Shown: positions 1-12,960, counted from the stretch's first letter. The stretch is DNA of 64,000 nt from Cherax quadricarinatus (GCF_038502225.1 NC_091374.1:10032201-10096200); one strand, 5' to 3'. Numbers and translations: made by a program. Notes: generated from the sequence alone by a model not told the origin.

Positions 1-240
1 GGAGGTAGTAGTAGTAGTGGGGAAGACAGTAAGGAGGAGGAGGAGGAGGAGGAACCAGTCAAATACTAAGAAAGAGGAGCACTGCCAGGGAGCTAGGTGC
101 CCACAGAGGGTAAAAGCAAGAACACAGAGGGGGGGGGGGATACATAATGAAAGAACAAATACACGAGGCAGAAGACAGACAACCCAACGGAGAAAAAGGA
201 ACGAGGAAAAGGGAAGAGGGAGAAGAAGAAAAAATAGGAA
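1..240. repeat. purine-rich low-complexity DNA
   Basis: This stretch is GGA/GAA rich with short imperfect trinucleotide runs and a G9 run near 130. The open frames are Arg/Lys/Glu-rich artefacts of composition. No gene is seen. Confidence 0.6.
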
Positions 241-1200
241 TCAGGTTAAGTCACGGGTGTTCTGAAGTTTGGAGCATTTTACAATGTAGTGGGAGAGGAA
301 GGCATCTACAGAGACGAAGCCAGGACTAAGATTCATACAAGGAAAGTTGTGTATTAGGGAGGATTCAACCAGACGGCGACTGTTAAATTTAGTTGGAAGT
401 AGGGAAGACAGTTTTAGCAGAAGACCAGTCAATAGGATGGCTGTGATCTCTGACGTGACAGAAAAGAGCATTGTTAGTGTAGGCAAGCCTAACATTGCTT
501 TTGTGCTCCCTAAGTCTGTCAGAAAGAGATCGGCAAGTTTCTCCAAAGTATTGAAGAGGACAGGAGGAACAAGAAATAGAGTAGACACCAGGAGCATCTG
601 TAGAGGGAGGAGAGATATGAACGAGATTAGTGTGAAGTGTTAGTCTAGCGGAAAGTTTGATGTCTAAGGAACGGACCGAGTTGTTGAGATAAGAAAGACC
701 GGAAATGTAGGGAAGGCAGAGGACAGAAGAGTTCCCAGGAGTAGAAAGTTTGGGAGAGAAGAAATTACGTCTATGAAATGGAAAGGTAGCCAAGACGGGA
801 AAATGAATTATGCAGAGTGGAAATTTCTGATTGAAGGAACTGAGGATCACAAATGCGGAGAGCACGGAGATAGGAACACTTTTTTGAGAGGAAGCATAAG
901 AAAGGTAGTGAGTGTACATGCCACTGTGCATAAGCTTGCGGTAAACGGAAAAGGCAAAACCTGTATCTGAGCGGTGGACATGAACATCAAGGAAAGGAAG
1001 CAAGGAATTAGATTCCCATTCAGTTTTAAATTTAATGGAAGGGGGCAAGATTATTAAGAGCTTCAAGAAATGGTTGGAAGAGACTAGTCATGAGGCCACA
1101 GAGCAAAGATGTCATCAACATAGAGCCAGAGTGAAGGGCGCACATCAATAGTAAGAAGAACAGCCTCATCTACATAAAAGCAACTTACAAAGTTTTCGAC
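241..1200 (-). mobile_element. Penelope-like retroelement, decayed 3' half (RT end plus GIY-YIG endonuclease)
   Basis: Read on the minus strand from high to low coordinates. A YVDD box (codons at 1111-1122, context WLYVDDIFALWPHD) marks the reverse transcriptase active site. An LPFLDVHVHRS segment followed by YRKLMHSGMYTHYLS matches the thumb-side end of Penelope-like RTs. Near 400-600 comes PGVYSISCSSCPLQYFGET followed by RSLSDRLREH, the GIY-YIG endonuclease pattern (GVY, then C..C...YFGET, then R..EH) typical of canonical Penelope elements. The tail RRLVESSLIHNFPCMNLS (about 300-360) resembles the usual C-terminus. The protein is split by at least three frameshifts, near 1085, 1045 and 390, so it is not functional. 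The 5' part is missing, and an unrelated LINE scrap abuts at 1215. Family assignment is by motif only. Confidence 0.82.
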
Positions 1201-1214
1201 ATTTGCAACAACTG

Positions 1215-1315
1215 CTACATTTCTCCCCTATCCACCTTATCACGTGCCTTTTCTAAATCCATCAATACAATGAAAAGTTCTTTACCCTTATCTAAGAATA
1301 GTTCACTTATTCCTC
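1215..1315 (-). mobile_element. LINE reverse transcriptase fragment (RTE-like)
   Basis: The minus strand reads LFLDKGKELFIVLMDLEKA followed by RDKVDRGE, about 30 residues. This matches the start of the RT palm (K-E-L-x-V-x-M-D-L-E-K-A-x-D-K-V) in RTE-type and related LINEs. The alanine and aspartate around the usual AYD or AFD are altered to ARD. Both sides lose homology, so this is a short dead fragment next to the Penelope-like remnant. Confidence 0.65.
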
Positions 1316-1621
1316 AGTTGGTGTAGACATGTCTAACCTACCCTAGTTTGGCAAGAACCAGCCTCAACAGCATGCAAGACAGCACGAGGCGACGGGAGGA
1401 AGAACAAGCTGGAGGAGGAAGGAGAATCACCATCACTAGTCAGAGGCTTATGTAGATTACTGGGCAGGAGAGGGGGGGATGGGATGGTAGTACGAGGGAA
1501 AGTATTGGTAGTAAGAGGGAAATGGGAGGAGAAGTGATTGTAATGGTGTTACGAGTGGTGTCTTTAGATGGGAATAATGTCTGCTGCCGCCACCCACTAA
1601 AACAGCCCCACACACACACAC

Positions 1622-1795
1622 ATCTGGAGAGTGTAGTGGTGGAGGCTGGATTCATACATAGCTTTAAGATGAGGTACGATAAAGCTCTTGGAGCAGGGTG
1701 TGTGTGTGGGGGGGAGTGGACTTAGCAGCGACCAGCCAAGAGGCCGGGCCAGGAGCTGTGAATCGATCCCTACAACCACATGTAGGCGAGTACAT
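1622..1795 (+). mobile_element. CR1/Jockey-like LINE 3' end (family A)
   Basis: The plus strand encodes SVVVEAGFIHSFKMRYDKA followed by a 3' tail with AGGAGCTGTGAATCGATCCC and CACATGTAGGCGAGTACA. The better-preserved minus-strand copy at 13212-13840 has the equivalent DVVEAGSIHSIKKRYDKAHG and the same tail. This is the extreme C-terminus and 3' UTR of a 5'-truncated LINE. Confidence 0.75.
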
Positions 1796-1799
1796 GTCC

Positions 1800-2177
1800 C
1801 ATTAACACTTAGCAAAGGAAAGAAAAAACAACGGAGACTTGTGAGGGGTAGAATTGTTAATTTTACATCAGCCGCGTCAGCGGTGATTGCTTTAGTCGAG
1901 CACCTCGTAAGTTTCCACACAAAATACTCCTTTTTCTGATCCTTCGAACGTGGATGTGGAGCGACCTCGTATAATAGGCTAATCAGGTCTAGCGTGACTA
2001 AGATCCCTTATGACTTACCAGTGAATTAGGCGAGTTAGACTAATTTACTTGCATACAGAAATTTAAGTATTTGTTGCCTTCGAAAGAACTGAGATTGCAG
2101 TTTCATTCGGTGCTAACACAATACAACACACACACAACTACTCAAGTGTCTAACGATAAATGCCTTTAACAACTGGC
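1800..2177. other. no gene recognised
   Basis: AT-moderate sequence without a supported gene or repeat match. Confidence 0.5.

Positions 2178-2246
<69 letters not shown>
2178..2246. repeat. (CA)n microsatellite
   Basis: An uninterrupted CA dinucleotide tract of about 34 units. The open frames through it encode only Thr-His or Cys-Val and are artefacts. Confidence 0.97.
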
Positions 2247-2248
<2 letters not shown>

Positions 2249-3230
2249 ACGCCAGTATATCAAATATAACTTACATAGCAAGGTTTTGAGCATCATTATT
2301 AATAATAAAACAATTAGTGTTAAAATGTTAAGCTTGCCACATGCACGTGCACCTTGCATAATGTACACCTACTCTGTAGACTAAGTTAACGACTCCAAAT
2401 TAATATTAAACATCTTTAAATACAACTCTATAAAGATTTACAAATACACTATATTTTCCCCTTAAAACTTAATGTTTTGTATCAGTGTTAAACTACGATT
2501 TTATCTTCACATTATTAATTTATCGACAAGTTAATAAGTTGATAGGGAATAATTTTCATATAAAAATTCCCTTATGAGAAGATTTCATGGGTTACTTATA
2601 TTTACTATTATAATAACGGGGAAGCGCTAAGAACGTACTTGTATATCAGAGGTATGGTAAACTATCAAATTTAACCTAGGAAGAGTATAACTCCAATTTA
2701 CTGGATCAAGAGCACTTCAGGATCTGAGCACCCTGCTCTTGAAGGAGAGAGGCTACCTAACTTAATTACCCAAGTCTCCTTCATAACACGGTGAACATTC
2801 TTGCCTAAATTGCGTAGAAAGATGCGGCCGCTGCGCCGGACTTTATAAAGTGGTTAATGTACGGTTAAATAAATTAACTATATTAATTTGTACACTTATG
2901 TAACCAACTCGAACATGAAATATAATCTGTAAATAAAATTGCATTTAAAAGTTACGCCAGATAAAGCGTAATAAAGTAAAAGGCGTAAAATGAGGATGGG
3001 TTGAAACATGAAGCCTCATTAGTTCCTGAATAAACACCTGGTACTGGGTGTACTGTGAGCAGAGCAAGATGAAGGGTACGGTGTGGTGATGGTGTGCTAA
3101 TAGCAAAATAAGTGGCTAATATGGAAACCATGCAAGAGGCGGCGGATTACGATTTTCACGATAAAATCCGGTGCTTGATGAACCTTACTTGTAGGGGAGG
3201 GGGGAGGTAACTCGTTAGAGAGTCAGGGGC
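2247..3230. other. no gene; one possible SINE-like repeat
   Basis: AT-rich sequence. A degenerate copy of the short AAGCGCTAA repeat (family D) spans about 2620-2745: GAAGCGCTAAGAACG, then CAAATTTAACCTAGGAAG, then GGATCAAGAGCAC. The copy at 50705 has the same order of blocks. Nothing else is recognised. Confidence 0.5.
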
Positions 3231-3234
3231 AGGA

Positions 3235-3430
3235 GTGCGTGTCTCCAGGAGTCTACCTGGAGGGTGTTTGGGGGATCAACGCCCTCTCGGCTAATCGGGT
3301 ACTGACTTTAGGTATCTGCCCAGCTCCGTCTTGAAGGCAGCCAGGGGTCTCAAGAACAGTCGCTAAATTCATGGCCTAATAGATCCTTTTCTATTCATAG
3401 TGAGCAAGTTCTTCACGTATCCTTGTTATC
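3235..3430 (-). mobile_element. CR1-like LINE 3' end (family C)
   Basis: The minus strand gives PLAAFKTELGRYLKSVPD followed by an in-frame stop, then a 3' part with GGGCGTTGATCCCCC. This is the conserved 'FK..LD.yLksvPDqP' tail also seen at 11695-12240, 49690-50160 and 59385-59770. It is a truncated, dead copy. Confidence 0.7.
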
Positions 3431-3601
3431 TATATGATCCAGTCTCTCTCCGTCTAACAACCATCCCACATAACATGATTTGATCTTTAATGTTTAAAGA
3501 GGAGAATCAGCAAGCCAGCGTAAGACCTGGGTCATATGACCAAAGCCTCCAGTTAGCGAGATCATCATATGACTAACACCTGCCTTATTATACACATGTC
3601 T

Positions 3602-3677
3602 TACCATACCACGGGTGGGGATAGAACCCGCGATCAGAGTCTCTGATCGCGGGTTCTATCCCCGCCCGTGGTATGGT
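3602..3677. repeat. inverted repeat made of a tRNA-SINE-like sequence
   Basis: Two arms of about 37 bp, 3602-3638 and 3641-3677, are near-perfect reverse complements with almost no loop. One arm reads GATCGCGGGTTCTATCCCCG, which contains a B-box-like GGTTCTATCCC. That suggests a tRNA-derived SINE copied head-to-head. It is not a tRNA gene, because the rest of the cloverleaf is absent. Confidence 0.75.
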
Positions 3678-3679
3678 TT

Positions 3680-5555
3680 GTTTGCAATCGTGTCATTACG
3701 ATTTCGTGAGACACATGTCTAGTTTCCTGACAAATAAAATACCGCTATCTGTCTTGAGTTTCCAGCTTCCTTAATGAATATAAAGAATAAGTACCTCCTG
3801 CAAATACCTAGTTTTTTTACAAATCATTTTCATCATCTTCTATTACCTTTCACAACGGCGTTCTCTTCTCGCCCTCAAGCATAAATTTATGGCTTTCTTG
3901 TTTGCCTCTCCGACTAATGTCCTCTACTTTCTGTATATTTTTCACACACTTGTCTTTGCCTCTTTCCATCAGTGGTTGAACAACGGACTGTTTATTTCAC
4001 TTCTCTTGGGTACACATTTCTTCCCTGCCTCCCGGCACCTCAGTGCTACACTACACTATGATCTCTGCTCTCTTTCCTTTCCAGTAGATCTCTTAGAAAC
4101 CTCATTTGCTCACAGTTCCCTCTTCTGTGGTGTTGTTTATTTCTCTTCCCTAGTAAGCTCCTTTCCGGTTTATATCAACTAGTTACTTAGTGGAGGTGTA
4201 TAATCTCTCCTATAATTAAGTGATGCATCCAAGTAAAGACCAGAGCCACTCTGGCCCAAGTCTCTTCTTGTACTGTATTCCATTCAGTTCCGGGATTAAT
4301 TTTAATAGGCATCTTTGGATATTATCCAATTTCTGAATATATTAAATCTGAAGCAGGCATCATCGCTGTCTTTGGTTGGTTATATGTTTCATGACTCACT
4401 GACAATTTTTTTTTTTTGCCCGTTTGTATTTTCGCTTTGTACATCAGTCTCGGGTGGAGTAACATACCAAAAAAGTCTTTATTACTGCTAATAACCACCC
4501 TACCCCTGTATATCTTCCTCTGCTTCCGTGATTTTGTCAAAGGGTTGGATGCGTAAAGTAGGTGTTCGTTATCGTTAACGATGTATCTTATTATGAATGT
4601 ACTCCAATGTCGTCTTCCCGTGTGTGTTGTGGTTGTCACAAGAGGAGAATCCACGAGAGGAAGAGGAGTGTGTGGAGGGAGGGTCGCAGGGATTGTGCGC
4701 AAGTCAGACATGGCAGAGTTCATCAGCCCCCAAGTGTCAACAAGGCAGTATTAGGGAAGGAGGAAAAGGTAAATGTAATGACTGCAGAATCATTATTTCC
4801 CGGACATCACCTTGACGATACATGACCCAACTTGAAAGAAATGCTTAGTTAATGACCCAGTTAAAATACTACTGCTGGAAGATAAGGTGGCGCACAGCTG
4901 AGGCTGGTAGCATAATCTGGTCTATAAAATGCACTGTGTTAGTGTACATTTGTCCCAGTATACAACTTAGTGCCTTGCCCACACCCACCACCATCCCCCC
5001 ACATAATGTCTGCCCTCTGCCAAATGGTGTTCAGCTTGGTTTACTCAACCTTTATGCTCTCATCCTTAAATATCTGCATCATAAGCAATCTTTATCCCTG
5101 TGACTAACACTATAACCCTTGCCATGTTGGAAGAAGGTATGTGTTGCAGCAACTCCGCTCCAGTCATTGTCCGTGTCGCCTCTCCCCATACCCACCTGTC
5201 CCATAATCTCAACAGTAACACTTAAACTTTCTTATGTAACCTATTACTTAAAGTGACTTTTTCGAAGAGGAATGAATCAAGTGTTACGCCGAGTAGCTGG
5301 CAATCTAGTGCCCCTCCAACACTACACTGAGTGGGGATTGAGCCCATTACCACCACTGTTGGTCCCAACTCATACACCACTGCCACTATCACCAGCCTCA
5401 ACATCAGCAGTGGACAACTCAATAATTTTCATTCTACTCCACATTATTTCCCCTCCCACACTCTCCTAAAGTTTAAACACTTCCCCTATCCTTCCGAACC
5501 CTTAAGTAATATAAAAATGTTACTGAAGTGTAGTTATTTGAAATAGGCGATTTCG
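3680..5555. other. no gene recognised
   Basis: Open frames here (such as the plus-strand frame 3889-4182) are short and show no family motif. Short T and A runs occur. No supported gene, SINE or LINE is seen. Confidence 0.45.
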
Positions 5556-5559
5556 TTGT

Positions 5560-5992
<433 letters not shown>

Positions 5993-5999
5993 GAGGATG

Positions 6000-6985
6000 A
6001 GATGCTTCCGGCACCCCAGAGAGAGTATTCCTTGTTTTTAATACTGCGTGTTGCCTGATGCTCCACCATCACGTAACTCCTCGTTCAATCAATCCCACCA
6101 TTTCTCTCAACGAAACTAATACACAATCACGATTAAATAATATCTTTAAAGCAACAAACTGTGCAAGGAGTAATGTGGGCCTATCCTGTGTGTGTCGAAG
6201 ACCTGGTCATATACCAAGTAAAGCCTCTGTCCTCCCTGGCGCTAATGATCACACTGGTTTAGCGATTCATAAAAATATAAGGCAGACCCGCGAGTCTCAA
6301 AACAAGTCCACATTCTTTTAAGAATTTTGTACACCCACAGTGACTTAACAGATGACTGGCCCCTAGTACTCCTTACCTGTGACCTGTTTCAGGAGATTCT
6401 ACTCTCGTCGACCAGGCTGACTGCCTGGTCAACCAGGTTATTGCTGTTGGAAGACCGCCAACCCCCACAAAACACTGTTAAATAATCTTAATGAATGTCT
6501 GTCGATGAATAAACAGAAGAATGAACGGGGATTTGAACCATGAGTCATGCGAACATACAAGAGACAGATGACGCATTAACGATTAATGGCAAGACATTGC
6601 ATTATGTAGCTATCCATGAGAAAATGAAAATTCACGGAAATATGTAAAAACAAAAAATCTTGGGGAATGAGAAAGCTGCTGTAATGCTTATTGCTCAACA
6701 TTTTTCTCGGCGGTAAATCCAATTTAGGATGATAAAGCGTTATCGGGGAAAACTTGTATTGAGCAGGAGACTATTATGTATTTCTGGTTAACATCTGGAG
6801 TTGGCAGTGTCAGAGTCAGACAGGGAAACACCCTTCCCCCTCCTCTCTCACTCTCCCTCTGACAGCACCAAAGAAAACACACCAGTAAGATTGCCCCCTC
6901 CCCAACCTCCCCCCCCACACACACAAAGAGGGGGGGGAGAGAGAAACCACAAAGGAGCGGTAGTAAAATACCCGTTTCCATGTAG
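6000..6985. other. no gene; LINE family B scrap
   Basis: About 6385-6470 matches the minus-strand tail of LINE family B (CTGGTCAACCAGGTTATTGC, compare 19310-19330). A poly-C/G low-complexity stretch lies near 6900-6940. No host gene is seen. Confidence 0.5.
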
Positions 6986-6987
6986 TG

Positions 6988-9636
6988 TGCCAGCCAGTCA
7001 GGTGTTACAACAGGTAGCACCCATCCCCCAGGGCAGCCAGCCAGGTGTTATAACAGGTAGCACCCATCCCCCAGGGCAGCCAGCCAGGTGTTATAACAGG
7101 TAGTACCCATCAGCCAGAACACAGCCAGGTGTTACAACAGCTAGCACCCATCCCCCAGGGCAGCCAGCCAGGTGTTATAACAGGTAGTACCCATCAGCCA
7201 GAACACAGCCAGGTGTTACAACAGGTAGCACCCATCCCCCAGGGCAGCCAGCCAGGTGTTATAACAGGTAGCACCCATCCCCCAGGGCAGCCAGCCAGGT
7301 GTTATAACAGGTAGTACCCATCAGCCAGAACACAGCCAGGTGTTACAACAGGTAGCACCCATCCCCCAGGGCAGCCAGCCAGGTGTTATAACAGGTAGTA
7401 CCCATCAGCCAGAACACAGCCAGGTGTTACAACAGGTAGCACCCATCCCCCAGGGCAGCCAGCCAGGTGTTATAACAGGTAGTACCCATCAGCCAGAACA
7501 CAGCCAGGTGTTACAACAGGTAGTACCCATCAGCCAGGCCACAGCCAGGTGCTACAACAGGTAGTACCCATCAGCCAGGCCACAGCCAGGTGTTACAACA
7601 GGTAGCACCCATCCCCCAGGGCAGCCAGCCAGGTGTTATAACAGGTAGTACCCATCAGCCAGAACACAGCCAGGTGTTACAACAGGTAGTACCCATCAGC
7701 CAGGCCACAGCCAGGTGTTATAACAGGTAGCACCCATCAGCCAAGCTACAACCAGGTGTTACAACAGGGAGTACCCATCAGCCAGGTGTTACAACAGGTA
7801 GTACCCATCAGCCAGGCCACAGCCAGGTGTTACAACAGGTAGTACCCATCAGCCAGGCCACAGCCAGGTGTTACAACAGGTAGTACCCATCAGCCAGGCC
7901 ACAGCCAGGTGTTTCAACAGGTAGCACCCATCCCCCAGGGCAGCCAGCCAGGTGTTACAACAGGTAGCACCCATCAGCCAAGCCACAGCCAGGTGTTTCA
8001 ACAGGTAGCACCCATCCCCTAGGGCAGCCAACCAGGTGTTACAACAGGTAGCACCCATCAGCCAAGCCACAGCCAGGTGTTTCAACAGGTAGCACCCATC
8101 CCCTAGGGCAGCCAGCCAGGTGTTACAACAGGTAGCACCCATCAGCCATGCCACAGCCAGGTGTTACAACAGGTAGCACCCATCAGCCAGGCCACAGCCA
8201 GGTGTTACAACAGGTAGCACCCATCAGCCATGCCACAGCCAGGTGTTACAACAGGTAGCACCCATCAGCCAGGCCACAGCCAGGTGTTACAACAGGTAGC
8301 ACCCATCAGCCAGGTGTTACAACAGGTAGCACCCATCAGCCAGGCCACAGCCAGGTGTTACAACAGGTAGCACCCATCAGCCAAGCCGCAGCCAGGTGTT
8401 ACAACAGGTAGCACCCATCAGCCAAGCCACAGCCAGGTGTTACAACAGGTAGCACCCATCAGCCAAGCCACAGCCAGGTGCTGCAACAGGTAGCACCCAT
8501 CAGCCAAGCCACAGCCAGGTGTTACAACAGGTAGCACCCATCAGCCAAGCCACAGCCAGGTGCTGCAACAGGTAGCACCCATCAGCCAAGCCACAGCCAG
8601 GTGTTACAACAGGTAGCACCCATCAGCCAAGCCACAGCCAGGTGCTGCAACAGGTAGCACCCATCAGCCAAGCCACAGCCAGGTGTTACAACAGGTAGCA
8701 CCCATCAGCCAAGCCACAGCCAGGTGTTTCAACAGGTAGCACCCATCCCCTAGGGCAGCCAGCCAGGTGTTACAACAGGTAGCACCCATCAGCCATGCCA
8801 CAGCCAGGTGTTACAACAGGTAGCACCCATCAGCCAAGCCACAGCCAGGTGTTTCAACAGGTAGCACCCATCAGCCAAGCCACAGCCAGGTGCTGCAACA
8901 GGTAGCACCCATCAGCCAAGCCGCAGCCAGGTGTTTCAACAGGTACCACCCATCAGCCAAGCCACAGCCAGGTGTTACAACAGGTAGCACCCATCAGCCA
9001 GGCCACAGCCAGGTGTTACAACAGGTAGCACCCATCAGCCATGCCACAGCCAGGTGTTACAACAGGTAGCACCCATCCCCCAGGGCAGCCAGCCAGGTGT
9101 TACAACAGGTAGCACCCATCAGCCAGGCCACAGCCAGGTGTTACAACAGGTAGTACCCATCAGCCAAGCCACAGCCAGGTGCTACAACAGGTAGCACCCA
9201 TCAGCCAGGCCACAGCCAGGTGTTACAACAAGTAGCACCCATCAGCCAAGCCACAACCAGGTGTTACAACAGGTAGCACCCATCCCCCAGGGCAGCCAGC
9301 CAGGTGTTACAACAGGTAGCACCCATCAGCCAAGCCACAGCCAGGTGCTGCAACAGGTAGCACCCATCAGCCAGGCCACAGCCAGGTGTTACAACAGGTA
9401 GCACCCATCCCCTAGGGCAGCCAGCCAGGTGTTACAACAAGTAGCACCCATCAGCCAAGCCACAACCAGGTGTTTCAACAGGTAGCACCCATCCCCCAGG
9501 GCAGCCAGCCAGGTGTTACAACAGGTAGCACCCATCAGCCAAGCCACAGCCAGGTGTTTCAACAGGTAGCACCCATCCCCCAGGGCAGCCAGCCAGATGT
9601 TACAACAGGTAGTACCCATCAGCTAGGCCACAGTCA
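6988..9636. repeat. satellite array, unit about 41 bp with a shorter variant
   Basis: About 2.65 kb of tandem repeats. The main unit contains CAGGTGTTACAACAGGTAGC then ACCCATCAGCCAAGCCACAGC. A shorter variant replaces the end with CCCCCAGGGCAGCCAGC. Variants alternate in local patterns (ggg-type, gaacac-type, aagccac-type), which suggests higher-order duplication. Frames through it encode QQVAPIPQGSQPGV-like repeats but break often. Confidence 0.95.
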
Positions 9637-9884
9637 GCCTCAATTACTAAACAGGTCCACATATATAATGCATGGCAGCTCACGCACATTACGCTAAATA
9701 ATTCGTTTGGCAATGAATTCCACTCCTGTAACTGTGAAATTTAATTACGTTAAATAATAATTTGCTTTGAGCGAGAACTAAGGGCTATGTGAGCCGCTCA
9801 ACTACTCAGAAAAAGAGCAATGCATCATTAATATACCTATGACCACTTTCGCGAGTCTTCCTACTCCTGCAACCCGGCTTGCAA

Positions 9885-9970
9885 CAGGCTTGTCTGTTAT
9901 TTGCCTGGTCACCCAGGCTGTTGCTGCTGACGGCCTGTTACCTCACATATCCACAGCCTGGATGATCTGG
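9885..9970 (-). mobile_element. LINE 3' end fragment (family B)
   Basis: The plus strand reads CACCCAGGCTGTTGCTGCTG, then CACATATCCACAGCCTGGATGA. This is the reverse complement of the C-terminal 'PDQPG.....GPLAVTAWL' tail seen at 19265-19510. Only about 85 bp remain. Confidence 0.6.
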
Positions 9971-10153
9971 TACTATTTTATAAACAAAAAACCAAGTGTT
10001 TTTTTTTAAACACTAATTCAAGGTATAGTTTAAGTTAATTGGTCTCCAGCGGACCATCCCCACAAGGAGAGCGACGCCATAATTGCAATAACGCACGATC
10101 GCACTGCAATAAAACATTAAATTCCACACTAACAAGAATTTGTCGAACATATA

Positions 10154-10491
10154 TGTCGTGACGAATAGGTAACACTTGCGATTTTGGCTTAAATAGCAAC
10201 GCTCTTCTTGCCGAATAAGGCATGCGAAAATTTGTGTATGCAATAATTTCGAAAAAATCATTGTGAACCTAACGAAAAAAATAACATTTAGTTGGATTAG
10301 GCTAAATTAAATTGAGCTTGTTATAATAAGGTTAGGTAAGCTTTCTAAGGTTCTTTTTGGTACAAAATTATTAATTTTTACATTAACATAAATGGGAAAA
10401 AAAATCTTTAAACGTATAAGAGAAAATATTAGAAAGGACTATTTTAAACGAGTTCTTGATAAATGAACAGTTTTACCTATTCGGCACGATA
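10154..10491 (+). mobile_element. MITE-like foldback element, copy 1
   Basis: The left end is TGTCGTGACGAATAGGTAA and the right end is TTTTACCTATTCGGCACGAT, imperfect inverted repeats of about 22 bp. The interior shares blocks with the copies at 35383, 35863, 38470 and 42989: CAACGCTCTTCTTGCCGAATA, CATGCGAAAATTTGTGTATG, and a TTAGGTAAGCTTTCTAAGG segment. It encodes no transposase. It is flanked by TA-rich sequence, with a long TA microsatellite directly to the right. The superfamily is unknown. Confidence 0.8.
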
Positions 10492-10492
10492 A

Positions 10493-10614
<122 letters not shown>

Positions 10615-10619
10615 TATTA

Positions 10620-11690
10620 TACATACGTCTGTTTTAACTGCCCAAAGCTCTATTTCTCGCCCAAATCTTGAAACCTGGCACAAGTTACATGCAACTTATC
10701 TCTGCATGTTACAAACTGTACACCTTCTGATATGTTTAATTTTTCACCCTTCCCACAGATTCTATTTATGATCAATATTCTGACAGCCTAATAGTTATCT
10801 GCTCGAGTAAATGAACCTGGGATGTTCCATCAGCTGGTAAGCAAGTTTTTAAATTTTTTTTTGCTATGCAGGAATGCATAACAGTTTTACTGACTCGTGT
10901 GACCTAAGTCACAGGTCAATGACAAAGAGGGAGAACCACTCGTATGTAATTTGTAATACCTTACTATCTAATTTGTCTTGTCAAGCCTTTAAATTAGATT
11001 GAGAGAGGAGATTTCTGGCATTTGGACTGGTGTTGACGATTTTCACTGGGAGGAGTTTTGAATTCCGACAGCTACTGGCACACTACTGTTGATCCCACTA
11101 TGACAGTCAAAACCGAAGCTTTCACATAATCCGGATTTCAACAAGGATTTCAGTCACAAGTACAACAGCTTTTTTTTTAATACAAAACCACTGTACATGT
11201 ATTAAACTGAAGGAGAAAAAAATTTTGTGACTAGTTAGTATTTAATAGGCAACTACGTGGACGGGAAAGAACGGTAAAGATGCCCACGCTGGCCAATAGG
11301 GGACACAACTACATACACAGCAAGAAGAACAAGAAGAAAAAAGGTTTGACAGGATTTTTCGTACCAACAATCGGGATAGCAGGGAGTCACAATCGTAAAC
11401 TGGGGGGAGGGGGGGAGTGGACCGAAAGGGATACTAGGATTTTTTTCTTGACAGAGTGGTAGATCAATAAAATAATGACTCAACCATTTACATTTTATTT
11501 ATATTATGAACAAATTACTGAAGACAGGATATGACGAGTATAGCTGTGCTCCTGTATCAATAATACAAATAATTACCAATCAGAAGATAAATAGGTAACT
11601 CTTAATCAGGAGACTACAAACAGGTAATTCCCAAACAAGATATTACAAATAGATCGTAACAGACGTAGCCATCAACAAGGAAGACGTGTT
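10620..11690. other. no gene recognised
   Basis: No open frame over 80 codons carries recognisable motifs. A G-rich run lies near 11400-11420. Confidence 0.45.
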
Positions 11691-11694
11691 TTGG

Positions 11695-12240
11695 ACTGAA
11701 CAGCGATACCTGAAGGGTGTTTCCAAGGGGGAAGGGGGGGTGTCAATGCCCTCGCGGCTAGGTCCCATACCAGGTCTCCTGAAAGATCAAGGCTTGATCA
11801 ACAAACCTGTTCCTACTGGCTGCACACAGTACAACGTACGTATCACAGCCCGGCTGGTCGACACTGATCTGAGGAACATGTACAATTCCAGCTTGAAGAC
11901 TGCCAGAGGGAGGGTGTGGAAGAGCCAGGAAACTCAAGCTCTCTCTCAGCACAGTCGCTGCGGCCCTTGTTTGTAGTGGAGGCACTTCGCACCGTTTGTC
12001 GTGTTTCTTGCCATACAGTGTGATTTCGGTGTTCACATTCGGAACCAGCCCCTCCAAGATTTTCCAGGTGCAAAAATTATGTATCTTCCTCACCTTTATT
12101 CCACGGAATACAGCTGAAGGTACTTCAAGCGTTCCCAGTACTGAGTGTAGAGAAGCAGTGTAAGTTCTCTGTACGTTTTCTAGCTCACAATCTCGCTTGC
12201 TTTTATGGAGGGGCCGTCAGAATACTCCAGCCTGGAGAGA
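11695..12240 (-). mobile_element. CR1-like LINE C-terminus and 3' end (family C)
   Basis: The minus strand reads ELENVQRTYTASL, then TWKILEGLVPNVN, TEITLYGKK, a degraded LRESLSF-like part, and DQPGCDTYV followed by VDQALIFQETW. This order (ENVQR.., WKILEGLVPN, FK..LD, DQPG, NSLVDQALIHQEAW) is the region downstream of the RT domain in CR1-like LINEs. Frameshifts separate the pieces. The 3' end reaches GGGCATTGACACCCCC. Confidence 0.82.
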
Positions 12241-12244
12241 ACAA

Positions 12245-12835
12245 GTGTTTTCTCTACAATTATTTAAAACTTACGTAATGAGACAATGACCAATTGTGTG
12301 TAGAGCAGCAGCGAGGGGAAGGAATCAAGGGCGGTGTCGACAGAGGATGATCAAGACAAGGGTGACACATGAGCAACTTCAGTGTCAGTGTTAGTGACAA
12401 TGGTTTCAATTAAACGAAATTAATTACATCAGCAAAGTGTTGCAACGTCGATTTCTACATACGACTGCAACATACCATAAGGTGGATAAATGCAATAATA
12501 CATGAAGTTTTAAAGCACGAAAAAAAAAGTGCACACATTAAATAGTCAAAGAATCTTTCATTCCAGTGTCAGTCACACATTTTTCGTTCTTAGCCAAAAG
12601 TGATATATTGACGTTGATTAGGATAATGGGTTGCTACATGTTAAGATACGTTGTGGTAGCAGAAGTTAGGTATGTTTTCGTACACCTAGTAATTAAATAT
12701 CCGGCTGAGCATCGCGACCTAAAACATGGAAAACTCGACCTAGTGACATGTTGGCAACCTTGACGGATGTAGGCACTCCCGTCCCACACTACCACCACTA
12801 CTCACGTTTCCTTCCTCATTAACCAACCTAAATTT
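12245..12835. other. no gene recognised
   Basis: Single-copy-looking AT-rich DNA without recognisable coding signal. Confidence 0.45.
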
Positions 12836-12836
12836 T

Positions 12837-12960
<124 letters not shown>

